A stretch of DNA of 64,000 bases, taken from Hydra vulgaris (taxonomy: Eukaryota; Cnidaria; Hydrozoa; Anthoathecata; Hydridae). A program made the position numbers and the translations under genes. The notes under the pieces are model-generated. The model worked only from the letters and a program-made list of their open reading frames with translations, did not search any database and was not told the origin of the DNA. Location of the stretch: NCBI RefSeq assembly GCF_038396675.1, contig NC_088934.1, forward strand, positions 39,397,501-39,461,500, given 5' to 3'. Positions 32,525 through 44,289 of the stretch are shown piece by piece (position 1 is the stretch's first letter; every line of letters begins with the position of its first letter).

Positions 32525-33220
32525 TTGCGCATTTAGGTTTTATTGAAAAACACTTTGAAAAAAAGCTGGAACTTTAAGACGATCGATACAAAGACTTATC
32601 CAGAAAAATTCAGGCGTGAATAGTTTCGTAAAAACCAAACGACAGCTCCTGAGCGAAGCATCAAAAAAAAAAAAAAAAAAATTGACTATATATATTGAAG
32701 TATATACTGCATTTTTTAGTGAGCATTTGTTTCCCTGATGCAACAAAAAGTTCAAGCAAAGGCAATGGGTCTTACATTCAGACAACCATCAATTTTTCCT
32801 AGAAAAAATTCCTAATGTTTGGACATTAGTCATTAGACAGATGGCCACTCTCATTATCTGACCTTAATCCAAAGGATTTACTATTTGATCAGTGATGGAA
32901 GCTATGAAGTCAAGGATAACCTATCAAAATGTGGAGAGCCTAATAGAAGAATTGAACAAGATATGGTATAAACTTAACAAGAACATGTTGCGATGAACTT
33001 GTGAGCAAGTACTAAATGTCTGAAGCCTGTCATTTCAATAAAAGGTGGTTCTTTTGAACAATAATAGTTTTTTAATATTAGGTATTTTTAATACTTTTAA
33101 TACTTTTTTACACCTACTCTGTGTTCAGTTTATTTAAAAATAAATGATATTCAATATAATCTTAACCCTATTCTGATTTTTCGAGTTTTTCAATTTGTCT
33201 TGACATTTCGCGCACCCCTG
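32525..33220 (+). pseudogene. Mariner/Tc1-like transposase remnant with right TIR
   Basis: The plus strand at 32555-32670 reads TLRRSIQRLIQKNSGVNSF and RQLLSEASK, the end of the HTH region and linker. After an A-run and missing sequence, 32790-33060 gives WPLSLSDLNPKDLLFDQ, the W-P-x-S-x-D-L-N-P-x-D block that carries the third catalytic residue, then QNVESLIEELNKIW in a shifted frame. Reading leftward from 33220, CAGGGGTGCGCGAAATGTCA is a plausible terminal inverted repeat. The left TIR and the first catalytic part were not found, so an internal deletion is likely. Confidence 0.65.
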
Positions 33221-33224
33221 TTAT

Positions 33225-34270
33225 AAAGAATATCAACAAAGAAATAAAATAAATAAATAATCATGTGGTTAGACACTAGTATAGAAAAAGTTAACGAGAA
33301 ATAACGGCTAATTGCAAATTTTTTTCCTTATAAAAGATTTTTTCTGATTTTTGTTTTGTAAATTTCTTACTTGTTTTTGATGATCCATTTTTTGAATTTT
33401 GAATTTTAATTTAAAGATAAATTTTAAAGGCTTTTAACATTCTGTATCAGCTGATAATACAGATTCTACTAGATACTCAACAGCGTGATTTATATTTGAG
33501 TATATTTTTAAAAATAGTTTTAATAGATAATTAAAGTCAACTTGTATTGTATCTTTTAATTTAAATTTTACGGACTTCTAACGCTTTTTTGTGATTTGCA
33601 TAACTACCTCTGTAAGAAAATCTATATAAAAAGAAAATCTATATAAAAAGGTTGCCATGCTTCAGTATTACGTTATCGCAAAAAATTCACAAAATAAATA
33701 AATAAATAAATTTTTAAATAAAAACTATTCAAAGAAGACTGTTTGGGATGGAATTATTTTGAATGTATGATTTAGCAACGATCCTTAGAACGCTACGTCG
33801 AAAGAGAATACATAATATATTCCTTTGACACTTTCGGTGGCGACAAATAAATAAAATAACAAATATTTTTTGATTAAACTTTCATAATTATACGATTTTA
33901 TTTCTATCAAAAATATTTGAGACATTTTTTTTACTATTTCAAATTTAAAAGTTATCTTTATATGTTTGTAAGTTAAATAATGCATGAATACGGAAAACCG
34001 TTACTCAATTCTAAATAAAGAAATAGACTATAACCATGTATTCATGACATTTTCTATTCAAAAGTCAACATAAAACCGCAAAAGCAAAATTAGAATTTGA
34101 CAAATATATTTTAGAAGAATATCTTTTAATTTTATTTAATTAAAACTTTTTTTATATATTAATTAATATGTACAGGTACTTCAAACGTGCAAAGCGGTAT
34201 AAATGTGTAATTTCAACAGATAGTACGAATGTGTGGTTCAAACAGATTAAATCCTACAACAGGCAATACA
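33225..34270. other. A/T-rich spacer
   Basis: Includes AAATCTATATAAAAAG duplicated at 33618-33650 and (AAAT)n at 33695-33715. No gene was recognised. Confidence 0.4.
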
Positions 34271-34274
34271 AATT

Positions 34275-34336
34275 TGTGATTTAAGTAGAATAAATTATAC
34301 AACAGGTGTTGTATGATTTATTCTACTTAAATCACA
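34275..34336. repeat. 30-bp-arm hairpin
   Basis: TGTGATTTAAGTAGAATAAA continues TTATACAACA and is inverted across a GG centre with a single mismatch. An isolated AACAGGCAATACAAATTTGTG precedes it. A very small fold-back or a palindromic duplication. Confidence 0.85.
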
Positions 34337-34462
34337 TTTTACATTAGAACTTTTTACAAACATTTTTGACAATTGAAAATTAAATTTGATGTTTGATGTC
34401 CTACCACTTGTTAAAAAAAACAAACAGAAATTAGAAATAAAAGTTATAATTTACTACAATCA

Positions 34463-34555
34463 CATTACTGCAGCCTGCAATCATTTCCTATAACATTACT
34501 GCAGCCTGCAATCATTCCCTATAATAGTGCTGTAGTCTGCAATCATTCTCTAAAA
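34463..34555. repeat. 31-bp tandem repeat, three copies
   Basis: Units start at 34463, 34494 and 34525 with the core CTGCAGCCTGCAATCATTCC; the third is more diverged. Confidence 0.85.
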
Positions 34556-34759
34556 GTTTATTTCAGGTTTACTGCTGGAGATATAAAAAAAATAAAAAAA
34601 TATATTACATTTTTAACTATGAATAAATTAGTTTTATCAAAGATTAGAATTTCTCGACTTTTAAACAAATATTTCACTCTATATTTGATTATTTTTCAAT
34701 ATGTTTAATTTTTCATGAAAGTAAAAATTGAATAATTAGGTTCAAATAAAGTAAAACCT

Positions 34760-34895
34760 GAATACATGCATGGTGTATACATGTAAAATGAATGATACAT
34801 AGTGAATACATACATGGTGTATAAAATGAAAACATACATGGTGTATAAAATCTCATAAAAGTTATAAACGCCATGCATGGTGTTTATATTTACAT
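34760..34895. repeat. CATACATGGTGTATAAAATGA short repeats
   Basis: Four to five spaced copies of CATGGTGTATA/CATGGTGTTTATA occur at 34769-34887, some nested in short palindromes (GCATGGTGTATACATG). Confidence 0.7.
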
Positions 34896-35326
34896 AATTA
34901 TAACAACCGTAATGAATATATATAATTATATTGTATAACTTAACATCGTCTTTCATACATTATTAATTCATAAAAAACATCGTTAAGTTAAAATGAAAAC
35001 AATACTTTTTTTTATCGTTATTTAGTTGATCAAAATTAGCTTAATAATATAAAAATTTTTAAATTTATATTTTTAATATACATTACTTATTTGCTTTACT
35101 TATTATAAATAATGTATTTTAATAAAATAAAAAAATTTAAACATTTATAATAAAAATTATAAATGGCAGAATTTCTGATCTGACGATTGTTGGCTCCACC
35201 TCACTTTTTGTTTGCTTCTTTTCATTTCCATTTTTTTTTTGTATGTAGCTTGTTCACTTTACTGCCTTTAAAGAAATTTCGGAGCTTTTACAAAATTTAT
35301 TATTATTATTTTTGTATTGCTTTAGT

Positions 35327-35536
35327 TTTTTACTTTTTAACTTGCTTCTCACCGACTCGATTGTTCCACACCAAACAAACCATCTAGATCTACATATTTT
35401 TACTTTTTAACTTGCTTCTCACCGACTCGATTGTTCCACACCAAACAAACCATCTAGATCTACATATTTTTACTTTTTAACTTGCTTCTCACCGACTCGA
35501 TTGTTCCACACCAAACAAACCATCTAAATCTACATA
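35327..35536. repeat. 70-bp tandem repeat, three near-identical copies
   Basis: Units start at 35327, 35397 and 35467; each contains CTTGCTTCTCACCGACTCGA and ends ATCTACATA. Copies differ at one position (CTAGATCT versus CTAAATCT), so the triplication is recent. Confidence 0.9.
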
Positions 35537-35539
35537 TTT

Positions 35540-37200
35540 AGATTTGCCACATGTTCAGTTGATTATTTTTAGTTTCTAAAAATTCTCTAATAAACACTTC
35601 TTTTGAAATCTATTTTGTCATACCGTCGAATATTCTTTTTTTTTTTGAAAATACTATCGATAATGTATTTTTTTATTATTAAGATAAAAAAAACGATTAA
35701 ACAGAAGTTAATACACTCTAACTTAATGTGATTAATAATAGAAATTAAAATATTAATTGGCTTCGGGTCGTTTGCGGTTCTATATCGGTTTTAATTATTT
35801 TATTATTCGGGGAAACCATTATAGTAATGCCCTGCTTATGTTCATAGAATAAACCAGGGGCTAAAACTCGTACTTTATAAAAGCTTGATCTTTATTTATT
35901 TTTAGTTTCCAAAAATTCTCTAAAAAACGCTTATTTTAAGATCTAGTTTGTCATACTATCGAATATTTTTTTTTTGTTGAAAATACTTTTTAGTTGTTAA
36001 AATGCTTCAAGAAGACCTAGTGGTCTTGTTACAGAGCACCGTGGAAGAGCATTTAGTCAAGAAGCTAGAAGAGAAACCAAGAAGCGGATTTTATCAATGT
36101 CGTTCGACGACTGCTATGTCCCAAATGGTTTTCATTTTATGTCAAACTCCAAATTATTCTTCCCAATCTACATTGAGATTCATTTCATTAGCATCCTTCT
36201 TCGTTTCGTCTGCATCACCTACCATTTATCTAAAATCTAAGTAATAAATCTCTATTCTAAGTTTTTCATTCTACGTACTTCAGTAAATTCTTGAGATTTA
36301 AAATAATAAGGTATAAAAAAACAATAAATTGAATTTTACAAAAAATGCTAGGAATTTGAACCTTTAAAACTTGGCGTCATAGAAGAAAATGGATTGCACA
36401 TTATATATCAAAATAAAAATACTATAAGAAAAACAATGTTCAGCAACAGAAAAGAACCTACCCGTTTTGTCGACCTATTTTTACTCAATTTTATTTTTTA
36501 TTATTTTTTTAAACACTTTTATTTGTTTTACTTATTTTTTTTGTACTTTTATTTAAAAAATCAAAAATGATAAATTCTTGATAAAGACTTTGTCGAAACT
36601 GTGGTGTGTAAATAAATATATATTTTATTTTGTAAATATATTTTATTATGAAACTAAATATATTTTATTTTGAATACCTTAAGTAAAATTTTTTACTTTA
36701 TTTACCGTAAAGCCGAAATACACTACTGAAGTTAATGGTAACTAGATTAAGATAATGTTTTAAATATTATCTTTCGCCACAGCTAAGCATTGAGTTCCAT
36801 CGTCATAATAGTTGTTTGATCCTACTTAGAATTGCAAATTTATAAACATAGATTAATTATAAATGTAACCGTGCTTTAAATTTCAAAACACAAATCGTGG
36901 TTTGGCCAAACAATTTTTTTTTCCACCAGATACGTTGTTTGGTGAGGCTCGTCACAAAAAATCACTTTCTCTCGTACACTTTATGCAAGATAAACGGGAA
37001 AAAATACGCTGCTTCCTACACATCAAATTTATGTTAATAAGTTTTCTCGTGCAACATATATTACCTAATACATAAAATAAAAATTGTATAAAATTTTCTC
37101 ATTTTAAAATAGTTATTTGGGTTATCTAAAGCAAATGTGAACTTTGTGCTTGCTATAAATATATTTAAAAGAAGCTTCGATAGTTACATCAAATTTTCTG
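35540..37200. other. Spacer upstream of the PDP gene, with a SINE fragment
   Basis: AGTTTCTAAAAATTCTCTAA at 35570 recurs at about 35905 (AGTTTCCAAAAATTCTCTAA), an old duplication that continues with CTTTTGAAATCTA/TTTTAAGATCTA. A SINE fragment lies at 35995-36062. The promoter of the PDP gene must lie in the last part of this stretch, but no TATA or initiator can be singled out in A/T-rich DNA. Confidence 0.4.
35995..36062 (-). mobile_element. SINE tail fragment
   Basis: TGCTTCAAGAAGACCTAGTG and CAGAGCACCGTGGAAGAGCA match the 3' half of the SINE copies at 2980 and 30780. The head is absent. Confidence 0.65.
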
Positions 37201-37261
37201 TGTTTATTTGTCATTTTGGTATTTTGTTGCGGATATTTGTTGTAAATGTATAGAACTTGTA

Positions 37262-38288
37262 ATGCAGAGTAAATGTTTGAAATTGTCATTGGATCAATGG
37301 ATTTGGGGCCCTACTGCACATTGGAAACTTTACTATTCATTAAAAAAATATGGAGGAAAATGGGCTTCTGCACTATTAGCTGAATCAGAGAGAGAAAAAG
37401 AGTACAGTGGAATTGTTAAATCAGAGAGAAACGAAAAATGTAAGCCTTGTTTTACTAAAGCATCAAATGAAATTGATGCCAATTCAACATACTCCCGTCA
37501 AATTATCATTGCTGGAGTGTCAAAAAATAAATACCGTAATAGAGATAAGTTTTGTTTTAAAAGGTCTTACTCTACTTTATCTATTAATAATGAGGGGAGT
37601 ATAACAAATGATGAAGCTAATAAAATGGTTTGGTGTAATGAAAAAGTAATAAATATCGATAAAGATGTTGTATCAAAGTGTCATACAAATCAGCTCGCAT
37701 CGAATTCTCCTAATGAAGATCAAATTTCTATCACACAGTTTGGTTTAGAGAGCGGTACTTTATTTACTGTACTTGATGGTCATGGTGGTCATTTATTTGG
37801 TGAAGAGGTCAAAATAAGGCTGCCATATTACCTCCAAGCTGCTCTATTGAACAAGGATTACAATGAGAACTTTTATGAGTCTGTTTTTAACTTAATTCAA
37901 AACAGTATAGATTTACATATCAAAGATGAACCATGGATGAAAGAGCTACTAGCTTATGTAAAAACAAGCAATAAGGAGTTTCCACTATTAGAATCCTCTG
38001 AAAATGATAATTTCTTTAAAACTCAAGAAAAAAAAAAGGAAGAATCCATTAAGAATGCATTTGTAAAACTTGACAGGGACATCATTAATGAACTTCAAAA
38101 TTTATCAAAGCTAAATAAACTTGACGCTAGAGGTATTAAAACAGCATTATCTGGATGCTGTGCTTTGTCTGCATACATTGTAAAAGATGAAGTATTTATA
38201 GCTAATGTAGGTGATTGTCGTGCAGTATTGGGAAAACATCTTAATAATGAATGGTCATCTGTGCAATTGACAACAGATCACACTGCAG
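37262..38288 (+). CDS. PDP1: Pyruvate dehydrogenase phosphatase catalytic subunit, exon 1 (N-terminus and first PP2C half)
   Basis: PP2C-type, Mg/Mn-dependent phosphatase of the mitochondrial matrix that dephosphorylates, and so reactivates, the E1 subunit of pyruvate dehydrogenase. The chosen start is the first in-frame ATG (MQSKCLKLSLDQWIW); an open frame extends 54 bp upstream without ATG. The basic, acid-poor first 35 residues suit a mitochondrial presequence. The PP2C domain begins near residue 155: NQLASNSPNEDQ carries the ED metal ligands, LFTVLDGHGG the DGHxG motif, and GCCALSAYIVKDEVFIANVGDCRAVLG the central block. The exon ends ...TTDHTA plus one base, before donor GTAGTATAAA; another 18 bases of open frame past it are intronic. 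Human PDP1 and PDP2 are about 530 aa, this protein 539. Whether it equals PDP1 or PDP2 cannot be told; the symbol is given for the family. Confidence 0.88.
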
Positions 38289-39835
38289 GTAGTATAAACT
38301 TTGTTTAAACGCTCATTTTTCTTGTGTTTTACATTTAAATTGAAAAAATTTTCATTGTGTTTTACATTTAACTTTTAAACATTTGGCATGTGTTTTACGT
38401 TTTGTTTTTAAACATCTTTGTTGTATTTTACATTTTATTTTCAAGCATTTTGTTGTGTTTTATATTTAAGTTTTAAATATATTTGTTTTGTTTTCTATTT
38501 TACTTTCGAACATTTACTTGTTTATTGTGATACAATTAAATTTAACAAGAGATCATTAAATTATTGATGTAAACTTGAGTGTCTTGTAATAATACAAAAA
38601 GTTGATTTTGAATAATTTACTTTTTAATACTCATGATAGTAATGTTTAGTGCTGCAATATAATACAAAGGCATTTTTCAGTATTGTCATTATACTAATGT
38701 CTGTTTGGTTTATTAATATCTTTCAAGAATATAATTATAAAAAAGTGTTTCAATGTTGTTTTAAAATGAATCATTAATTTCTAGTCTTTATTATTATATA
38801 TTTTTATTTTATATTTGATTATTATTATTACTTTGTGGTGTGCTTAGTTTTAATAAAAAATTCAGATAAAAAATTTTTATTATGAAGTTGACTTTTACAA
38901 CTTCACATGAAATTAGCTTTTTCAACCCTTTTTATTTTGTTTTGTTTAATACATTCTTTTCAAATTTTACGCTAAAGAAGTTATAATTTGTTTTTAAAAA
39001 TAAAAGCATTCATTTTTGGATAATTGTTTAGATGCCAAAAATTTCTGAGTGGTTAATATTTATTTGTAAATTACTTTGTTAAATTAAATATTGCATGCTA
39101 TTGATCCAAATTTGAGGAAAACAGATCAAAGAACATACTCCTGAATTCTGCAATTAAATTTTTTAATAAATTATTTGATGCTTAAAGTTAAAATCTACTA
39201 TGATGAATTATTGATTAATGTTGTTTAATGTATGTTAATTTATTCATAGTTTTCATTGTTAAGTTAACTGATATTCTTTCCACCTGGGAAAAAACCAATT
39301 GAATTATTTACAATTCATTAGCATTGATTTTCTATCTAAACCAATTCTCATAAAATATTTATTAAGTGTTACTTTTGTGCATGTTAATTCAGTATGCATA
39401 CATGTGGGATCTTATTCAAACTATCACATTTAAGGAATGGATTATTAATTTTTGAATTTTTACTGTTAAGGAAAAAATTAATTATAATTTTTCAGTTTTC
39501 TAAATCATATAAATTCTTGAAAATGTTTTGGCTTTAATTTAAATACTTTTATAAAATAAATTGTTTCAAATAAGTACAAACTTGTAAGGTTGTAACTATG
39601 TAATATTTTGTTGGATCAGGATGCTATAGTTGCACATAAGTATTGAAAATTAAATTAACATAGTAAATTAATTTTTTTTTTTAATAATAAAATAGTTCTT
39701 GTTTGCATAGTTTTTTGCATATGTATTTGTATAGTATATGCAGTATGTATACATTTCCATATGGAATATTTGTGCAATAGTTTATGTAGTGTATATACAA
39801 TAAATCTAAGCTTCCACTTTTTATGTTAATTTTAG
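38289..39835 (+). other. Intron of the PDP gene
   Basis: CTGCAG|GTAGTATAAA donor and GTTAATTTTAG acceptor define a 1547-bp intron in phase 1. Its first 200 bp contain six loosely repeated units of TTGTGTTTTACATTTAA. No foreign element or gene was recognised within. Confidence 0.85.
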
Positions 39836-40428
39836 TTTCAAATGCTTCAGAAGTAAGGAGAATATTATCCAAGCATCCAGCTGAAGAAAGTCGAAGTTGT
39901 ATCCAGTATGGTAGGTTATTAGGGCGGTTAGCACCACTTAGAGCTTTAGGTGATATGCAATTTAAGCTTCCAAATGAAGAACTCCGTGATGTATTCAAAA
40001 CAATGCCAAAATATAATCCAATCCAAGCTTCAAAAACTCCTCCTTATTTAACTGCTGAACCTGAAATGTTTCATTATAAACTAGAAAAGCATGACAAGTT
40101 CATTGTTTTAGCCAGTGATGGTTTATGGGATATGTTAAGTAATGATGAAGTAGTTGAGTTGGTTGGCGCATACATTGAGGGACGCCAAATTGACTTATTA
40201 AAAGAAAGGGCATGTTATTACTGTGTTCCAAATTATGAAGACTTAGTAAGCTCAGATAATGCTTTTGCCAAAGATGAAAATGTTGCTAGTTTTCTTATTC
40301 GCTTTGCACTTGGCGGTTATGACCCAAACAATCTCCGATCAATGTTATCAATCCCTCATCCAGATGTTCGTTTGTTTCGTGATGATATTACAGTAATGGT
40401 TATTTTTTTAAATAGCTTGAATTTTTAA
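39836..40428 (+). CDS. PDP1: Pyruvate dehydrogenase phosphatase catalytic subunit, exon 2 (second PP2C half)
   Basis: The codon split by the intron is completed as Val (G+TT) and the frame continues SNASEVRRILSKHPAEE, then RLLGRLAPLRALGDMQFKLP, which holds the R-x-x-GD block typical of PDP. TPPYLTAEPEMFHYKLEKHD leads to KFIVLASDGLWDMLSNDEVV with the third metal-binding Asp. The C-terminus FRDDITVMVIFLNS has the last metal ligand in RDDIT. TAA is at 40426. All PP2C acidic ligands are present, so the gene looks intact. Compared with mammals, the interval between the GD block and TPPYLTAEPE is shorter. AATAAA at 40594-40599 is a good polyadenylation signal. Confidence 0.88.
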
Positions 40429-40593
40429 TTGTCTAGGAAATATTTATGTGACAGTTTAACAAAATTAACACTTGCTCTCCAAGGTTTATGTTGCAGTATT
40501 CCTTTAGTTAAGGACTTGTTAAATGTCATCTTTTTAATTTTGTATAAAACTCATATATAAAACTTATAAATATTTTCGTAAATTATGAATGTA

Positions 40594-40599
40594 AATAAA
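40594..40599 (+). promoter_or_regulatory. Polyadenylation signal of the PDP gene
   Basis: AATAAA lies 166 bp after the stop codon in otherwise non-coding sequence; it is the best-placed candidate. Confidence 0.6.
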
Positions 40600-40859
40600 G
40601 ATTAATAAGATTTTCACAATTTTTAGAGCTTTTTCGAGTTGATTGATTTGTTTTTTCTCTACGGGGAAGTACCTGAAATTATTTGCTCTACGGCGCGCTA
40701 TGCCACAGAATGATCCAAAAACGGCACAAACTCAACAAATTTTGACAACATCGTAAATAAAAGTGTTGTTGAAATTATATTTTTTGGATCAAAGAATTTA
40801 AATTTATTAATAAAAATATTTTTCATGAGCAGCTTTGACGCGTACTACGCGCACATTTG

Positions 40860-41060
40860 TGTTATGCGTTATCACGTTACGTTTTACATAACTTCATAAA
40901 TTCGTTTTGCATAACTTCACAAAATTGCATAACTTCATAGAAATTTTATGAAGTTATGCAAAAGAATATTTTTATTTGTATATACAAAACCATAATTAAA
41001 GGCTAATAAGTCTTAAATAATGGTTTTATATATGCAAATAAAATTATTTTTCATAATTTC
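40860..41060. repeat. Nested fold-back structure
   Basis: GCATAACTTCATA/TATGAAGTTATGC form a hairpin at about 40934-40967, with two further direct copies of GCATAACTTCA before it. The surrounding arms TTTTATTTGTATATACAAAA (40971 on) and TTTTATATATGCAAATAAAA (near 41024) pair imperfectly. Probably a small MITE. Confidence 0.6.
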
Positions 41061-41299
41061 TTTAAATTCTTATTCTACCAAATATAAAAGGATCTCCAAA
41101 CATGATGATTTTAGAAAAAACATTTTTTTTGGCCTTAACATCATTTTAAAATGTAATTATTCAAAGAGATATTCAATGATATTCTGATATTCAAAGACAG
41201 TTTGTTTGATTTAAACCAGTCATTAGGGTTTTCCAGTTCACGATTTACATTAGAGAAAATTGTTTTTAAACTAGAATAACTGGAACAAAGCTGGAATGA

Positions 41300-41520
41300 G
41301 TATAAAAAAGAATAAAGTTATCAGCTAAAAAAGGAAAATTAGGCATGTTTAAGGAAAGATAGATATCATTTACATAAATCAGAAGCAGTAAGAGCCTTGA
41401 GGCTCTACTTTTGGACTCTACTCCACAGCTTATTATTTCTAACTTAGTGCATTTTGAATCATAAGATAGTTCTTGTTTTCTATTTTTAAGGTAAATTTGT
41501 AGCCAGTTTAGGTTGCTGTT
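41300..41520 (-). pseudogene. LINE reverse-transcriptase fragment
   Basis: The reverse strand reads SNLNWLQIYLKNRKQELSYD followed by SKCTKLEIISCGVESKSRAS, the PQGSILGP motif being corrupted, then LLLLIYVNDIYLSL. It corresponds to the RT segment of the LINE at 25798-26085 (LQSYLQNRKQ...LEVISCGVPQG), so the two are relatives. Only the central RT is left. Confidence 0.7.
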
Positions 41521-42213
41521 TCTTACTACATCTTTTATACTGATTATTACTACATGTTTATTGTTTTCTATTATTACATGTTTTTGTGTTTTGGCATTTA
41601 CTGCTTTTATACGGGCCTTCCCAAAATATTTTCTTATTGGTGTTTATTCCAAAAAATTTTGTTGTTTCAGTTCTTTTGATGTTTACGCTATCAATTATTA
41701 TTAATTTTTTTATTTTTTTTTGCTAGTTGGCATGAATAAAAATGGTTTTCAAAATCAGTGTTCATTAGGGTAATGACTTTTTCAAAAAAAAATAATTTCC
41801 TGAGCCATAAATCGATGAAATTTTGTTAGAAAACATTGAAAACATGTTCAATTTCTCTAGGTTGTAAAAAAAAGGTCATTCCGCAATTAAAATTACGAAT
41901 CGTTATTTATTTGATCTTGTTACTGCTACTACTAATACACGTGGCTTTAGTCAAAATCATTGAAAACTTGTTTAAATTAGAAGTGTTTAGAACTTTAGAA
42001 CATTTTGGAAAATTCCAGAATATATTTCAGACGACTTTAGAACATTCTGGAACAATTAAGAACATTCTGAAACAATTAAGAATATTCTGGAACAATTTAG
42101 ATTATTCTAGAATAATTTAAAACATTCTGAAACAATTTAGAATATTCTAGAACAATTTAGACTGTGTATATATAGCTGCTTATCTAATTTTATAGTTATT
42201 ACAGAAGCAACAC

Positions 42214-42788
42214 GTGGCGACGGACAAGCCTAGGGATAGTAGCATTCAGAAGAACAAGGATGTCTGGACCAATAATCTGGTAAAATTTGAAGACTCTCAC
42301 AGAAGAATGGTTTCTTTGGAAGAATATTTACTGGAAGAAAAGTGCAGAATGCCTCTCCAAAATCAAATTATTGGACGCACCATTTCCTTGGACCAAAAAT
42401 TAAAGGAAGAAAGGAGCGAATAGCAGAAATTTCCAAAGAAGTCACCAAATTGTGGAAGATTAAGCTGAATATTCCTCATGTATCTGATTAAGTTATACAA
42501 GCAAAGCTTGATAAAATACTAAAATGTTATGATGAATGAGCGTGAAAGCTATGAACCCCTTGATGAAATTTTTGATATTACTAAAGTGGATGGAACATGG
42601 TTAATTCCGAGGAAAAATCTCCAAGTGGAAAGCAAAGGAACAGTGGGATACTCTACAGGCCAAGCGGCCAGTAAAGAAACAATCCATCCCTCTAAAAGAC
42701 AAAAACTTTCTAAGGGGTTATCCAACTCATCATCTTACTATCCTGGTTTAAATAATTCTGACTGAGGCTGACGGCAGTGAATTTGAAA

Positions 42789-42844
<56 letters not shown>

Positions 42845-44076
42845 GAAGAAGGAAAAGGTGAGACTACTCCTACACCAAGCAGAAAGCATCATAAAAGCAA
42901 AATTGCAGTCAACTTGGTGACCTACACAAGAGTATCAACAAACAAAGCAGTTAACATATACAAGCATTGCCTCATGAAGGCATTGACATCCCAACTCCAT
43001 GTCAATCAGCTATTTACAAGTCAACAATCAAAGAGGCAATCAAGCTGAAAAAGAAATGATTGAAAAGTTGCATATAGAAAGTTGGTCCTTACAATTTGAT
43101 GGCAAGTACATTAACGGAATCGATTATCAAGTGGTCTTCCTTAAAAAACGAAAGAAAAGAAATCAAATTGGATATCTTGGGCTTGGTAGATGGCAGGGAA
43201 AAAACTATTGCTCAAAGAATTTCTAAAGTCCTCGATGAATTTCACCTATAGAATTCAATACAGATGATTGTTGCAGATACGACTAGCGTTAACACTGGAA
43301 AAAAGAGTGGTGTTGTTGTAATATTGCAACGAATGTTCGCAAGCAAACGCATCAACAAACCTTAATTTATCAGTTGTCAACACCATGTATTAGAAAGAAT
43401 CCTCATTTTGGTGATGGATGAAGAACTTGGAAGTAAAACACAATCGCCGAACATCAAATATCCATTTGTATCTCAACTGTTGAAGGAATACGAACAGCTG
43501 AAAACACAGTTTGATAGCGGAGTAGAAGTAATTCTCGAAACATCAGGCTGGGGAGATAATATGAAATTTTTATTTCATCTCACTCTAGTGTTCCGATTTT
43601 TTGATGAAAAGGGACATTTTCCATTAATCAGGTTTCAGAAATTACCCAACATCAGCAATGCGAGGTGGAATTACAGTACAGATACTAGCGATCTTGGCCT
43701 TTGATTTAATTCTTTTAATTCTTTTCTGGCCTTTAATATTAATTCCTTCGACAAGGTTATGCAGAGAGTATGTCGATTTATATCGTATGGCTGGGCAGGT
43801 CATTGGTTTACAGACAAACTGTACAATGAAAACAACTTTAATAACTTGGCTGAAGTACTGAATCCATACAAAAAAGCTTTAAGCTCTTTGAAAAATCATT
43901 GGAAGCGAGAGCAATCCATACTACAGATCCACAGAAGTAATCAATGCACGGAGCGTGCAATCAAAGTAACGAAGGAAATGTATTCGTCATGCATAAATAA
44001 AGAAAAATTCCGCCTTCTATTCCTTCTATGCAACAAGCAAGAGCAAGGTCAACGGTCTGAGTCATTGTTGGATTGA
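42214..44076 (+). pseudogene. hAT-like transposase with poly-Asp tract, broken
   Basis: Pieces in order: an N-terminal region (42214-42423, 42529-42765) with basic, polar sequence and no recognised zinc finger; an acidic run coded by (GAT)n at 42789-42846; NLVTYTRVSTNKAVNI (about 42905-42960); EKLHIESWSLQFDGKYINGI (43055 on); VADTTSVNTGKKSGVV (43270 on); CQHHVLERILILVMDEELGS (43375 on); LPNISNARWN (43645); FISYGWAGHWFTDKLYNENN (43770); and RSNQCTERAIKVTKEM (43930). The order W...D-T-T-x-V-N-T-G ... C-x-x-H-x-L ... RWN parallels hAT proteins, where C-x2-H and RW follow the second catalytic Asp; the match is inference supported by the 8-bp TSD. At least five frame changes and stops make it inactive. 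Confidence 0.65.
42789..42846. repeat. (GAT)n trinucleotide microsatellite
   Basis: Nineteen or so GAT/ATG units coding aspartate in the transposase frame, followed by GAAGAAGAAGG. Such acidic tracts can expand by slippage. Confidence 0.9.
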
Positions 44077-44289
44077 AAATTTGTTTTATAACATGACTAT
44101 GACATTCTAAATACATTTGAATACATAGTAGTACTTATGTCAAAATAGATTTTTCAATGGCGGGGTGAACTTTTCAAAAGATTTGCAAATAATAGTTCAT
44201 ATCGTGCTTTTTAGGTAAAAGTTCATCAAACTACAGTACAGGAGCGTGGGGTTGAAAAAAGTCATAACCCTAGTATTCATATGTTCATA

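Larger units (their letters stand above)
41758..44280 (+). mobile_element. hAT-like DNA transposon with TIRs and near-perfect 8-bp TSD
   Basis: The left end (41766) is TAGGGTAATGACTTTTTCAA and the inverted right end (44272) TAGGGTTATGACTTTTTTCA. The flanks are GTGTTCAT (41758-41765) and GTATTCAT (44273-44280), a 7-of-8 match, the target-duplication length of hAT elements. The YARNG start (TAGGG) also fits hAT. It holds a plus-strand transposase pseudogene. A relative lies at 51843-53130. Confidence 0.75.

Noticed and set aside
35327-35536. CRISPR-like array
   Set aside because: The 70-bp units are contiguous tandem copies without unique spacers, in animal DNA.
36063-36244. Continuation of an 80-codon frame past a SINE fragment
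   Set aside because: The first third is SINE; the rest shows no recognised domain and ends by chance.
38289-38308. Reading of the PDP gene through to the in-frame stop at 38306
   Set aside because: The donor GTAGTATAAA at 38289 and the exact in-phase continuation at 39836 show these bases are intronic; stopping here would lose half the phosphatase domain.
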